Below, in pieces: positions 1 to 7,785 of a DNA stretch of 14,439 nucleotides; positions within the stretch are counted from its first letter, which is position 1; each line of letters begins with the position of its first letter. Below the pieces are notes generated by a model. The model made no database searches. It was not told the DNA's origin and saw nothing but the letters and a program-made list of their open reading frames with translations. The position numbers were made by a program, and so were the translations under genes. The stretch comes from an uncultured Mollicutes bacterium (GTDB taxonomy: Bacteria > Bacillota_I > Bacilli_A > RFN20 > CAG-449). The DNA lies in the NCBI GenBank assembly GCA_900551385.1, contig URVS01000011.1, positions 1 to 14,439 of the forward strand. Reading direction: 5' to 3'.

Positions 1-3
1 CAA

Positions 4-1437
4 ATGAATCATAAAAAGAATTTATTTATATTATTTGTATGTTTATTAACATGTGGTTGTTCTTCAAATCCATTTGGTGATTATAATTATAAAAATAATG
101 ATCCTATTTCTTATAATCTTAAAGATTTTACTAATGCTGATGGTTTAATTATTGATGGTAAAAAAGAAAATGAATATGGAGAAAAAATTCATAGATTATA
201 TTTCAATAATGATATTAATAGCAAAATATATATGGATAGTTATATGTATTTTGGTGAAGAAGGATTGCATTGCTTTGTAGAAGTAAAAGATAATATTATC
301 GCTTATAATAGTCATAGAAAAGTTTATTATAATTCATCTGTTGAGTTATTCTTCAATGATATAAATAAAACATATATTGATAATAAAACAGTACAATATC
401 GTATTGCAGCAGGTGGAAGTTCTACTAAATTATGTGGTGTAAAAAATGCTAGTAGATATACAACATCTTATTTTGATGGACAATTTGCTACTAAATTATA
501 TGGTGAATTTAATACTAAAACTTGTGAAGGGTTTAATGTAGAAGTATTTATTCCTTGGTATGAACTAGGTTTTAATGATATTAAAGATGTACAAGGATTA
601 ATGTTTTATCCAGCTTATAATAGAGTACCTAGTACTAGTGATAGCGAAACAGCAACATTTAGAATTAGAACTACTAAAGAATTAGCTTTCCAAGCTACAC
701 CTCATACATGGGTACCAATCAAAAAAATAGAAAACAAAATTACAAATGTTACTCCTGAAGGGAATTTCTTTGGTCAAAACGGAATGTATTTTCCTAGTTA
801 TGGATTTGATATGAGTAAAGATGATATTAATGGAAATGGAGAAATTGTTTTAAATTCAAGATCAGCTTCGTCACTTGCTTTTATTAAAGATTATTCAGGA
901 ACTAATTATTATTTTGAAACATTTATTAGTGGTATTGATGGATTAAAGTCTAGTTCACCAAAAATTGGATTAACAACTTATTTTTCTCAAAATAGAATTA
1001 CTTTATATGTAAAAAAGAATGAAGTAAATAGATGTGGAGTTACTCAAAGATCTAGTGATAATTTAAGTTGGAATTGGACTGTAGAAAAAGGTGGAACTTA
1101 CACTAATGAAAATTTTGTTAATGAAAATGATGATTTTGTGAAAAATGGAGTAAAACTTGCTTTATATAGAAATAATGATTTACTTTGTTTCTTAGTCAAT
1201 GACGAATTATATTTTGCTAATACAAATGAAATAGAATATAACAATAAAAAATATGCCCCGAAAGAACAAATTGAACTTCATTCAGTTGAAACTGTTGATG
1301 GCTTTACTGAAGATAGCATAATTGGTGTTTGTTCATATGCAGCTACAGGAAAATATAGTAATTATAAATTATTAAAAGAAGAACAAGCAAACGATAAATT
1401 TTATAGCCTTATAAAAGAAATGGAGGAAAAACAATGA
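4..1437 (+). CDS. Surface lipoprotein with CBM9-like and concanavalin-like domains
   Basis: Probably an exported glycan-binding lipoprotein. The N-terminus is a short basic, hydrophobic signal ending in a Cys-rich lipobox-like stretch (LLTCGC); the lipidated residue is Cys17 or Cys19, and the box is not canonical. Residues about 46-240 resemble the CBM9/DOMON-like sugar-binding fold: a DG..IDG start, a SVELFFND strand at 112-119 and a GFNVEVFIPWYELGF strand at 176-190. Residues about 295-460 look like a concanavalin-type (LamG/DUF1080-like) sandwich, with YYFETFISG near 302 and a closing GKYSNYKLL strand. No catalytic motif is evident, so binding is likelier than hydrolysis. The ATG at 4 begins immediately after the window edge, so its ribosome site cannot be seen and an upstream start is possible. 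Its TGA stop overlaps the next ATG (ATGA), which indicates translational coupling to the sugar-binding protein gene. Exact substrate unknown. Confidence 0.7.
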   Translation: MNHKKNLFILFVCLLTCGCSSNPFGDYNYKNNDPISYNLKDFTNADGLIIDGKKENEYGEKIHRLYFNNDINSKIYMDSYMYFGEEGLHCFVEVKDNIIAYNSHRKVYYNSSVELFFNDINKTYIDNKTVQYRIAAGGSSTKLCGVKNASRYTTSYFDGQFATKLYGEFNTKTCEGFNVEVFIPWYELGFNDIKDVQGLMFYPAYNRVPSTSDSETATFRIRTTKELAFQATPHTWVPIKKIENKITNVTPEGNFFGQNGMYFPSYGFDMSKDDINGNGEIVLNSRSASSLAFIKDYSGTNYYFETFISGIDGLKSSSPKIGLTTYFSQNRITLYVKKNEVNRCGVTQRSSDNLSWNWTVEKGGTYTNENFVNENDDFVKNGVKLALYRNNDLLCFLVNDELYFANTNEIEYNNKKYAPKEQIELHSVETVDGFTEDSIIGVCSYAATGKYSNYKLLKEEQANDKFYSLIKEMEEKQ

Positions 1438-2624
1438 AAAAACAAGGTTTATTAGTTTCAATGTTAGTTGCGTTAACAGCACTTGTTGGCTGTAATTCAA
1501 CTGCATCTGGAGAAGATATTTCATTTGATGAAAATGGAAATCTTATGGTTTCAAAAGAAGGTACAAATATTAAAGTTTGGGGATATTGTGATGGTGATGA
1601 GAGAAGTAGAATGGAATCACTAGTTGATGCTTTTAATGAAAAATATAAAACATATAATATAAGTGCTAAATTTGTTCCTTATGCTGCAAGTGGTTGGGAA
1701 CAAAAAATGAAAACAACTCTTGCTAGTAAAAAAGGCAAAGGACCTGATGTTTTTTTAGCATCTGATGAATATTATAAACAATTTGTTACTTTAGGGTTTA
1801 TGGAAAACTTAGATCCATATATTAATAGTCAATATAAAGAACTTAATATGCAAACTCAAATTAATGATATGTTTGAAGGCGGAGTTGGAAGATATAAATA
1901 TGATCCAATTACTACTACTTCTACTGGTGAAGGCGCGCATTATTATGGAATTCCTAAAGGAACTGGATCGACAGCAATTTATTATAATAAAACATTTTTA
2001 GCTAATGCTAAAATTAAAGAAATATCTATTTATGAAAAAGATATTGATACATATAATGCTAAAAATAATACATCTTATCCTAAAAAAGCATATTTCTTAT
2101 ATAGTGATGGTTCTTATTATTTTAATAATAAAATAGAAATGAGTTGGCAAGAATGTAGTGAACTAGCAACTAAATTACAAAATAATCCTTTAAATAAAAA
2201 AGCTGGTTGCCAAGATGGATTTTTGACTTCATGGTGGTTTAATTATGGTTATTCAGTTGGTGGAGATTGCATTGAATATTTAGATTCTAGTGATGCTAAA
2301 TTTAATGGTGGATATTATACTTTTACTTTAGCTGATGCAACAATAAATTATAAAACAAAAGAAAATATAATAGTTAATAATAATTCTTATAACGCTAATG
2401 AAATGATTTCTTATGAAGATAAATTTTTCTTAACTGATGATTTAGCAAATAAATGTTTTGTTTTACCTTCTCAAAGACGCGCTTTCAGTGAATATATGTC
2501 TTTATCTGGCTTAACTAGTGGAGAAAAAGCTAATCATTATTATGCATCTGAAAAAGGTGTAACTGATATATTTTGGGAATTAATTCCTTATAAACTTAAT
2601 GGTGGAAAAGAATGCGGATTTTAA
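1434..2624 (+). CDS. Sugar ABC transporter substrate-binding lipoprotein, N-terminal part of an interrupted gene
   Basis: This is the front part of a family 1 (CUT1-type) extracellular sugar-binding protein. It has a clear lipoprotein signal with lipobox LVGC (Cys20), then a VWGYCDGDERSRMESLVDAF opening strand-helix at about 49-68 and a GPDVFLAS segment typical of the ligand cleft. A GGAGG ribosome site at 1422-1426, 7 nt before the ATG, supports this start. The frame ends at tandem TAA TAA (2622-2627), and homologous coding continues in the same frame from 2628. The remainder of lobe 2 is therefore separated by two stop codons. A single gene of about 630 codons was evidently present. As written, the product lacks the C-terminal lobe and should not bind sugar normally. 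Removing one T from the T4 run at 2619-2622 and adding one A to the A4 run at 2626-2629 restores an open frame reading GFNKNNPI, so paired indels or sequence errors could explain the break. Confidence 0.85.
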   Translation: MKKQGLLVSMLVALTALVGCNSTASGEDISFDENGNLMVSKEGTNIKVWGYCDGDERSRMESLVDAFNEKYKTYNISAKFVPYAASGWEQKMKTTLASKKGKGPDVFLASDEYYKQFVTLGFMENLDPYINSQYKELNMQTQINDMFEGGVGRYKYDPITTTSTGEGAHYYGIPKGTGSTAIYYNKTFLANAKIKEISIYEKDIDTYNAKNNTSYPKKAYFLYSDGSYYFNNKIEMSWQECSELATKLQNNPLNKKAGCQDGFLTSWWFNYGYSVGGDCIEYLDSSDAKFNGGYYTFTLADATINYKTKENIIVNNNSYNANEMISYEDKFFLTDDLANKCFVLPSQRRAFSEYMSLSGLTSGEKANHYYASEKGVTDIFWELIPYKLNGGKECGF

Positions 2625-2639
2625 TAAAATAATCCAATT

Positions 2640-3329
2640 ATGACAAATGAAGTAACTACTTATTCTCCTACTGATAGTGAAAAATATGGTACTTCTCAAG
2701 TTAAAATTATGAATAAAGGTATTTCACCAAATCCTGCAACTTTTACTACTGATGGTAGAGCAGGATATTTCTCTAATAAACATGTTGCAATGCTAGTTGA
2801 TGTTCGATCATGTGTTCAAGATTTCCGTGATGCTATGGATGATGGAACATGGGATGTAGCCCCAATGCTTGTATATAAAGAATTTGATGAAAACAATAAT
2901 GTTACTGTTGAAGGTGTTAAAGGCGCTCATAGTGGATCTAATGCATGGTGTGTATGGAGTAATTCTTCTATTAAAAACGCTGCTTATTTATTTACTAAAT
3001 TTGCTACTACTGAAGAAGGACAAAAAATTCTTGCTGAGGCTGGAACTATTATTCCAAATCAAAAATCAATTGCTAATGATTTAGTAAAAGCTGATGTTGA
3101 AAAAGGAAAATCACCTCAAAATCTTGAAATATTTATTGATGGAGCAGAATATCAAACTCCTGGAGACTGGTGGTATTTAAAAGATGGAGATTGGATTGAT
3201 TCAGAAGGATGCTGGGCAAATTATTTGAACCAAACTGTTCGTAATTATAAAGCAACTTTAGCTGGATTTTATAGTATTAATGATTATTCTGGAACTTTTG
3301 ATAGATTACTAAAATATACTGAAAAATAG
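2640..3329 (+). CDS. Sugar ABC transporter substrate-binding protein, C-terminal part of the interrupted gene
   Basis: This is the distal part of the same binding protein, in the same frame as the piece ending at 2624. It shows typical C-lobe features of family 1 solute-binding proteins: GISPNPATF followed by DGRAGYFSNKHVAMLVD, then WDVAPMLVY, then HSGSNAWCVWSNSSIKNAAYLFTKF-like sequence (the usual G-x-x-x-x-I-x-x-x-S-KN-A-A-W pattern) and EEGQKILAEAG. The ATG at 2640 is just the first Met after the stops; no ribosome site precedes it at useful spacing, so independent translation is doubtful. The real coding segment probably begins at 2628 or in the 2616-2634 lesion. It has no signal peptide of its own. 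The permease gene starts 11 nt after its stop. Expression as a full protein would need readthrough of two stops, or the stops are an assembly error. Confidence 0.8.
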   Translation: MTNEVTTYSPTDSEKYGTSQVKIMNKGISPNPATFTTDGRAGYFSNKHVAMLVDVRSCVQDFRDAMDDGTWDVAPMLVYKEFDENNNVTVEGVKGAHSGSNAWCVWSNSSIKNAAYLFTKFATTEEGQKILAEAGTIIPNQKSIANDLVKADVEKGKSPQNLEIFIDGAEYQTPGDWWYLKDGDWIDSEGCWANYLNQTVRNYKATLAGFYSINDYSGTFDRLLKYTEK

Positions 3330-3340
3330 GAATTTAAATT

Positions 3341-4246
3341 ATGGAACTAATTAAAAAAAAGAAAAGTAAACAAAAAATAACTGATGAAATAACAGGTACC
3401 TTATTTACTTCAATTCCTATTATTGGATTAGTTATCTTTACATTTATTCCACTTATAATGGCTGTTATTATGTCTTTTATGGATATGCCAGGAATGAACT
3501 TTGATGGAGCAGAATTTTATGAATTTGGTGATTTATTTCATAATTATAAAATAGTTTTTAATGATGAATATTTCTATAAAGCTTTAAAAAATAACTTTAT
3601 ATTATTTTTGGAATTACCAATATCAATAATTTTGTCGATTATTATTGCTGAATTATTATCTAAAAAAGTGAAATTTACTAAAGTATTTAAAGTTATATTG
3701 TTTATTCCTTATGTGTGTTCAGTAGCTGCAACAACATTTATGTGGAATTGGCTGTTGGATGGTAATTATGGTTTAGTTAATAAAATTTTTGGATTAGATA
3801 TAGCTTGGTTTGCAGATCAGCAATATTTTGTTTGGGCGATTATGATTATGGGATTATGGTCTGTCAGTGGATATAGAATTTTATTATTTACAGCGGCAAT
3901 TACTAATGTTAATACTTCTTTAAAAGAAGCTGCTAAAATTGATGGAGCAAATCCTATTCAAGTATTTTTTCATGTAACAATTCCATCTATTACACCAACT
4001 ATATTTTATGTTTTAGTTATGGGATTAATTGGTATATTCCAAGAATTTACTAGAATATCTGTTATTAATCCTGGTGGAGAAAGATGTATGACAATTGTTT
4101 TCTATATTTTTAATAAAGCTTTTAGAGGGTCTCCTCAAATGGGTGTAGCATGTGCTGCTAGTATGATTCTTGCTTTATTTATTTTCTTATTAACAAGACT
4201 TAATTTCTTCTTCTCAAGAAAGTGGGTGAATTATGATGTTGACTAA
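3341..4246 (+). CDS. CUT1 sugar ABC transporter permease, MalF/UgpA type
   Basis: An inner-membrane subunit of the region 1 sugar importer. A basic N-terminus (residues 4-12) leads into a first membrane helix at about 20-47, followed by several more hydrophobic segments. The cytoplasmic EAA loop that docks on the ATPase is intact: E196-A197-A198 with G202 and the downstream I-P-S-I-T-P element. The length of 301 residues is normal for this family. An AGGAA stretch at 3328-3332, overlapping the previous stop codon, serves as ribosome site about 8 nt before the ATG. The 3' end overlaps the next permease gene by 14 nt in another frame. The gene appears intact although both its binding protein and its partner permease are broken as written. 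The substrate cannot be read from sequence; the CUT1 family typically takes oligosaccharides or glycerol-phosphate compounds. Confidence 0.92.
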   Translation: MELIKKKKSKQKITDEITGTLFTSIPIIGLVIFTFIPLIMAVIMSFMDMPGMNFDGAEFYEFGDLFHNYKIVFNDEYFYKALKNNFILFLELPISIILSIIIAELLSKKVKFTKVFKVILFIPYVCSVAATTFMWNWLLDGNYGLVNKIFGLDIAWFADQQYFVWAIMIMGLWSVSGYRILLFTAAITNVNTSLKEAAKIDGANPIQVFFHVTIPSITPTIFYVLVMGLIGIFQEFTRISVINPGGERCMTIVFYIFNKAFRGSPQMGVACAASMILALFIFLLTRLNFFFSRKWVNYDVD

Positions 4247-4763
4247 TACATTATCTACTTCTAAAAAAAATAATAAAAAGAAAAAATCTGTTACAAAAAA
4301 AGTATATTTAACTCTTATTTATGCAGGATTAATATTTGCTTCATTAGTGGTAATTCTTCCTTTCTTGATTATTGTTATTACATCATTTAAAACAAAGTCA
4401 GATGCAATGTCAGATACTTTTACTATTATTGGTGCGAATGATGGATTTTCTATTCAAGGATATAAAGAAGTATTTAATTATGTTAATAGCAATGGTGTTC
4501 CTTTGATTATAACTGGCCTTTTAAATACTTTATTAGTTTCTGTTGTACCAACCCTTGTATCTTTATTTTTCTCAGCTTTAGCCGCTTTCGCTTTTGCTAA
4601 AATTAAATTTAAATTTAGTAAATTATTCTTTAATATTTTGATATTTACTATGATGATACCTGGTACCATATTATTAGTTCCTCATTATTTAATGTATGAT
4701 TCATTTGGTTGGATTGATACATTTTTGGATTATGGGGAAGTGCATCTACAATATTTTTCTTAA
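4233..4763 (+). CDS. CUT1 sugar ABC transporter permease, MalG type, N-terminal part (frameshifted gene)
   Basis: This is the first part of the second permease of the region 1 importer. After a very basic N-terminus (KKNNKKKKSVTKK) come a membrane helix (LIYAGLIFASLVVILPFLIIVITSFKT pattern, typical of MalG), the periplasmic loop with GYKEVF, a helix pair and the MMIPG..LLVPHYLM stretch. The recognisable protein continues to GWIDTF and is then lost: the frame runs into an unrelated tail and a TAA at 4761-4763. The homologous sequence (GLWGSASTIFFLRQF) resumes at 4727 in the frame whose codon starts are displaced by -1. One extra T in the T5 run at 4722-4726 would restore the frame as TFFGLWGSAS. 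The distance from the GWIDT to RQF motifs would still be about four residues shorter than I expect for the family, so a 13-nt deletion is an alternative. The start could be Met1 or Met2 (ATGATG). Confidence 0.85.
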   Translation: MMLTNTLSTSKKNNKKKKSVTKKVYLTLIYAGLIFASLVVILPFLIIVITSFKTKSDAMSDTFTIIGANDGFSIQGYKEVFNYVNSNGVPLIITGLLNTLLVSVVPTLVSLFFSALAAFAFAKIKFKFSKLFFNILIFTMMIPGTILLVPHYLMYDSFGWIDTFLDYGEVHLQYFS

Positions 4764-4771
4764 GACAATTT

Positions 4772-5122
4772 ATGTATGCAATTCCTGATAGCTTAATTGA
4801 ATCAGCTAAAATGGATGGATTATCTTGGTTTAAAATATTTATTAAAATTATTTTACCATTAATAGTGCCTGCTTTATTAGCACAAGGATTATTATCATTT
4901 ATATCACATTATAATACATATTTAGGTCCATATATTTATTTACAAGATCCTGATATGTTTACTCTTCAACTTGTAGTAGCTAACTTTAAAGATTTTGCAG
5001 GTAAAAATTATCCATCTATAATGGCATGCAGTATTTTAACAATCACACCTATTTTAATTATTTATGCAATCTTTCAAAATTATTTTGTTGAAGGTATTGC
5101 AACAACTGGAATGAAATTATAA
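4772..5122 (+). CDS. CUT1 sugar ABC transporter permease, MalG type, C-terminal part (frameshifted gene)
   Basis: This is the remaining part of the second region 1 permease. Homology starts at about 4727 in this frame (GLWGSASTIFFLRQF), so the ATG at 4772 is an internal methionine, and nothing like a ribosome site lies before it. The ATPase-docking EAA loop is present in the form ESAKMDG followed by the I-x-LPLIVPA element. Three hydrophobic segments and a closing NYFVEGIATTGMKL follow, matching the usual C-terminus of MalG proteins. The DNA continues cleanly to a TAA at 5120-5122, with the ATPase ribosome site overlapping it. The lack of further damage suggests a recent lesion or a sequence error rather than long decay. 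Without the frame restored, the transporter would lack half of its channel. Confidence 0.82.
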   Translation: MYAIPDSLIESAKMDGLSWFKIFIKIILPLIVPALLAQGLLSFISHYNTYLGPYIYLQDPDMFTLQLVVANFKDFAGKNYPSIMACSILTITPILIIYAIFQNYFVEGIATTGMKL

Positions 5123-5134
5123 GGAGTATCATTT

Positions 5135-6475
5135 ATGGCAACATTAAAATTTGTTAATATTAATAAAATTTATGATAACAATGTACAAGCTGTTTTTGAC
5201 TTTAATTTAGAAGTTCAAGACAAAGAATTCATTGTTTTTGTAGGACCTTCAGGATGTGGTAAATCTACTACTCTTAGAATGGTTGCAGGTTTAGAAGAAA
5301 TCACAAGTGGAGATCTTTATATCGATGATAAATTAGTTAATAATTTAGAACCAAAAGATCGTGATATAGCAATGGTTTTCCAAAATTATGCTTTATATCC
5401 ACATATGACAGTTTATGAAAATATGGCTTTCAGTCTTAAATTGAAAAAAATTCCTCGTGATGAAATTGCTCGTCGAGTGGAAGAAGCTGCTAATATTTTA
5501 GGTTTAAGTCAATATTTAAATCGTAAACCAAAAGCTTTATCAGGTGGACAAAGACAAAGAGTTGCTTTAGGTAGGGCTATTGTTAGACACCCTAAAGTTT
5601 TCTTAATGGATGAACCATTAAGTAATTTGGATGCTAAACTTCGTGTTCAAATGCGTACAGAAATTGCTAAAATTCACAAAAAAGTAGGCGCAACAACTAT
5701 TTATGTTACACATGATCAAACAGAAGCTATGACAATGGCAACTAGAATTGTTGTTATGAATAAAGGTTATATTCAACAAATTGGTACACCAATTGAAATA
5801 TATAATCATCCAGCAAATATCTTTGTGGCGACATTTATTGGTAGTCCTGCTATGAATTTAATTAATGCAAAATTTGTTAAAGATGAGGTTATATTACCGC
5901 AAGGAACAATTGTTAAGCTTGGTAAAGATTTTGAAAAAGCGGTTAACGATTTTTATGTAAAAGAAAAAGCAAATTTGGAACAAGAATTAAAACAAATTGA
6001 AGATAATTTTATTGAAAAGAAAGAATATGAAGATAAAATAAAAATTGTTGAAGAAAAAAATAAAAATCACTCAACAAAAATGTTAGAATATGAACTACAA
6101 AAATTGCATGAAGAATTAAAGCTTTGTTTGGAATCAAATGCTAGAAGAACTTATCTTATTAATTCATTAGAAAAGATAAATGCTCTTGATTTGAAAAAAG
6201 AAATTTCAGTTATTTTTGGAATTAGACCAGAAGATATTTATCAAGCAAATAGAATTTTGACTGATGAAGTTGTTTCTCAACAATTTGCTTTAAAAGTATC
6301 AGTTGCAGAATTATTAGGACATGAGTATTATGTTCATAGTGAGTTTGAAGGAGTAGAAATTGTATCTAAAATACATGCAAAAACATTAGTTAATGTTGGT
6401 GATGAATTGAATTTAGTTTTCGATCTATCAAAAATTCATTTATTTGATACAATAACTCAGAAGCTTATTAAATAG
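5135..6475 (+). CDS. Sugar ABC transporter ATP-binding protein, MsmK/UgpC/MalK type, with coiled-coil insertion
   Basis: This is the cytoplasmic ATPase that powers CUT1 sugar import. All nucleotide-binding motifs are present: Walker [10 protein letters not shown] (37-45), Q-loop Gln83 in [10 protein letters not shown], signature LSGGQ (135-139), Walker B VFLMDEP (155-161, Glu160) and switch His193 in YVTHDQ. The regulatory TOBE part begins near 230 ([10 protein letters not shown]) and resumes with FGIRPEDI (361-368). Between them, about residues 264-355 form a charged, heptad-like Glu/Lys-rich stretch that predicts as coiled coil by eye. At 446 residues the protein is about 75 longer than the usual 365-375, and this insertion accounts for the excess. 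Ribosome site AAGGAG lies at 5121-5126. It is the only transporter ATPase in the window, while the second transporter (8851-12440) has none, so it may serve both, as MsmK does in streptococci. That sharing is inference. Confidence 0.95.
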   Translation: MATLKFVNINKIYDNNVQAVFDFNLEVQDKEFIVFVGPSGCGKSTTLRMVAGLEEITSGDLYIDDKLVNNLEPKDRDIAMVFQNYALYPHMTVYENMAFSLKLKKIPRDEIARRVEEAANILGLSQYLNRKPKALSGGQRQRVALGRAIVRHPKVFLMDEPLSNLDAKLRVQMRTEIAKIHKKVGATTIYVTHDQTEAMTMATRIVVMNKGYIQQIGTPIEIYNHPANIFVATFIGSPAMNLINAKFVKDEVILPQGTIVKLGKDFEKAVNDFYVKEKANLEQELKQIEDNFIEKKEYEDKIKIVEEKNKNHSTKMLEYELQKLHEELKLCLESNARRTYLINSLEKINALDLKKEISVIFGIRPEDIYQANRILTDEVVSQQFALKVSVAELLGHEYYVHSEFEGVEIVSKIHAKTLVNVGDELNLVFDLSKIHLFDTITQKLIK

Positions 6476-6483
6476 GAGTTTTA

Positions 6484-7785
6484 ATGGAAAAAAGTGTTTT
6501 ACAACCATATAAAAATGAATTAAATCCACCATCATCTAGAAGAATAGAAGCGCATTTAATTGATGCGTTTTTAATAGTGATTATTTCTTTTCTTTTATTA
6601 ATGCTTTCACATTTAATATTGGATAATTCATCTTTTTATAAACAAAAAGAAATAATACTTACTCAAGAAATGGTTAAATGTTATGAAATAGAAGAAGAAG
6701 CGAAAATTTATTTTTTTGATGATAATGATAACCATTTGTATCAAAATCCTAGAGATCAAGAAAAAATATTTAATGAATATTGTTATAAACATATAGTATA
6801 TTCTTTTAACATGAATAAAGAAGCATTTGAAAAAAATGGTATTAATATAGATAGCTTAAAAGATTATGCTCCTGCTTCTTATGAAGAAGATAATTTAGCT
6901 TATTTTTATGTTAATTATGTAGATAAATTTAATGAAAACAATGATATTTTAGATTTAAATGGAAAAAATGTTAAAGAATATTATTATGATATTTTAAAAA
7001 AGAATACATATAATCCGTTAGATAATGGTTCTTTATGGGTTTATAATGAGGAATTATCTTTACCTTATTTAAATTCTAAATACGCAATTGATTTATATAA
7101 ATATTATCAAGATAATGATTATCAAGCTGGAAAATCTATTAGAAATTTACTTGCTTCAACATACCAAAAAATTTGGAATGAAGAAGTAGAGTTATTAGTT
7201 AATTCTTCTAGATTTAAAAACCATTACAATATATATAAAGAAAATTATGCTCAATGCTCATATATTTTAGATGGTTTTACTGTTGGCTGTTATGCGTTAA
7301 GTTTTGTTATTGTTATTTTATTACCACAATTTATTTTTAAAAATATGCAAACGGTTGGGAAAAGATTATTAAAAATATGTATTGCTGATAATGAAGGATA
7401 CATTGTAACAGCTAAACAATTTGTTTTTAGAAATATTTGTTCATTTGTTTTATTTTTTGGGATAATGATTATTTCTTGCTTTTTTAGTGGTGGGTTACAA
7501 ACTGGTTGGATGTATCCAATATTTGAAATAGCTGGAGCAGGGATTTCTTTGTTTTCATTTATGGCTATTTCAGCAATTATGGCTTGTTTTTCATTTATTT
7601 TAATTTTTGTCAATAAGCAAAAAAGATCACTTCAAGATTTTATTTGTTCTACTCGAGGAATTGATGAAAGATATATTGTTTATGATAAAGAAGAAGATAA
7701 AATTGAAATTAAAGAAGATAATAAATATCTAGATTCGTCTACTTTTTCAAATTCTGAACGTGTTGATCTAACAAAGAAGGATTAA
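6484..7785 (+). CDS. RDD-family membrane protein with large extracytoplasmic insertion
   Basis: A multi-pass membrane protein of the RDD family. The founding motif is seen as R20-x-x-A23-x-x-x-D27 just before a first helix (28-46). The other family marks are TVGKRLLKICIAD at 290-302 after helix two (264-284), and the final KRSLQDFICST (380-390), equivalent to the usual R-x-x-HD-x-x-x-x-T ending. Helices three and four lie at about 316-334 and 350-376. Ordinary RDD proteins have a short first loop; here residues about 50-262 form a roughly 210-residue hydrophilic, Tyr/Asn-rich segment, probably outside the cell. The biochemical role of RDD proteins is generally unclear (ion exchange has been shown for some). 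A TAGGAG ribosome site at 6474-6479, only a few nt after the ATPase stop, makes it the last gene of the transporter operon, so a transport-associated role is plausible. Its last 47 nt overlap the opposing AraC gene. Confidence 0.82.
   Translation: MEKSVLQPYKNELNPPSSRRIEAHLIDAFLIVIISFLLLMLSHLILDNSSFYKQKEIILTQEMVKCYEIEEEAKIYFFDDNDNHLYQNPRDQEKIFNEYCYKHIVYSFNMNKEAFEKNGINIDSLKDYAPASYEEDNLAYFYVNYVDKFNENNDILDLNGKNVKEYYYDILKKNTYNPLDNGSLWVYNEELSLPYLNSKYAIDLYKYYQDNDYQAGKSIRNLLASTYQKIWNEEVELLVNSSRFKNHYNIYKENYAQCSYILDGFTVGCYALSFVIVILLPQFIFKNMQTVGKRLLKICIADNEGYIVTAKQFVFRNICSFVLFFGIMIISCFFSGGLQTGWMYPIFEIAGAGISLFSFMAISAIMACFSFILIFVNKQKRSLQDFICSTRGIDERYIVYDKEEDKIEIKEDNKYLDSSTFSNSERVDLTKKD

Noticed and set aside
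2869..3084. Open frame of 71 codons in another frame inside the binding protein
   Set aside because: It is Leu/Lys-rich with no ribosome site and lies entirely within sequence that codes convincingly in the main frame.
1434..3329. Alternative genetic code in which TAA is read as an amino acid
   Set aside because: TAA is the natural stop of several intact genes here (for example 4246, 7785 and 12440), and only one place shows in-frame TAA codons.
4722..4765. Programmed ribosomal frameshift in the permease gene
   Set aside because: The T5-G-G run is not a clear slippery heptamer, there is no obvious stimulating stem-loop or internal ribosome site, and permeases of this family are not known to use frameshifting. 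Damage or error is simpler.
4478..5809. Minus-strand open frames of 63 codons at 4478-4669 and 5618-5809
   Set aside because: Both are antisense to the permease and ATPase coding sequence and show no start signal or family resemblance.
7290..7613. Minus-strand open frame of 107 codons inside the RDD gene
   Set aside because: It mirrors the hydrophobic codons of the RDD helices, has no ribosome site and no recognisable domain.
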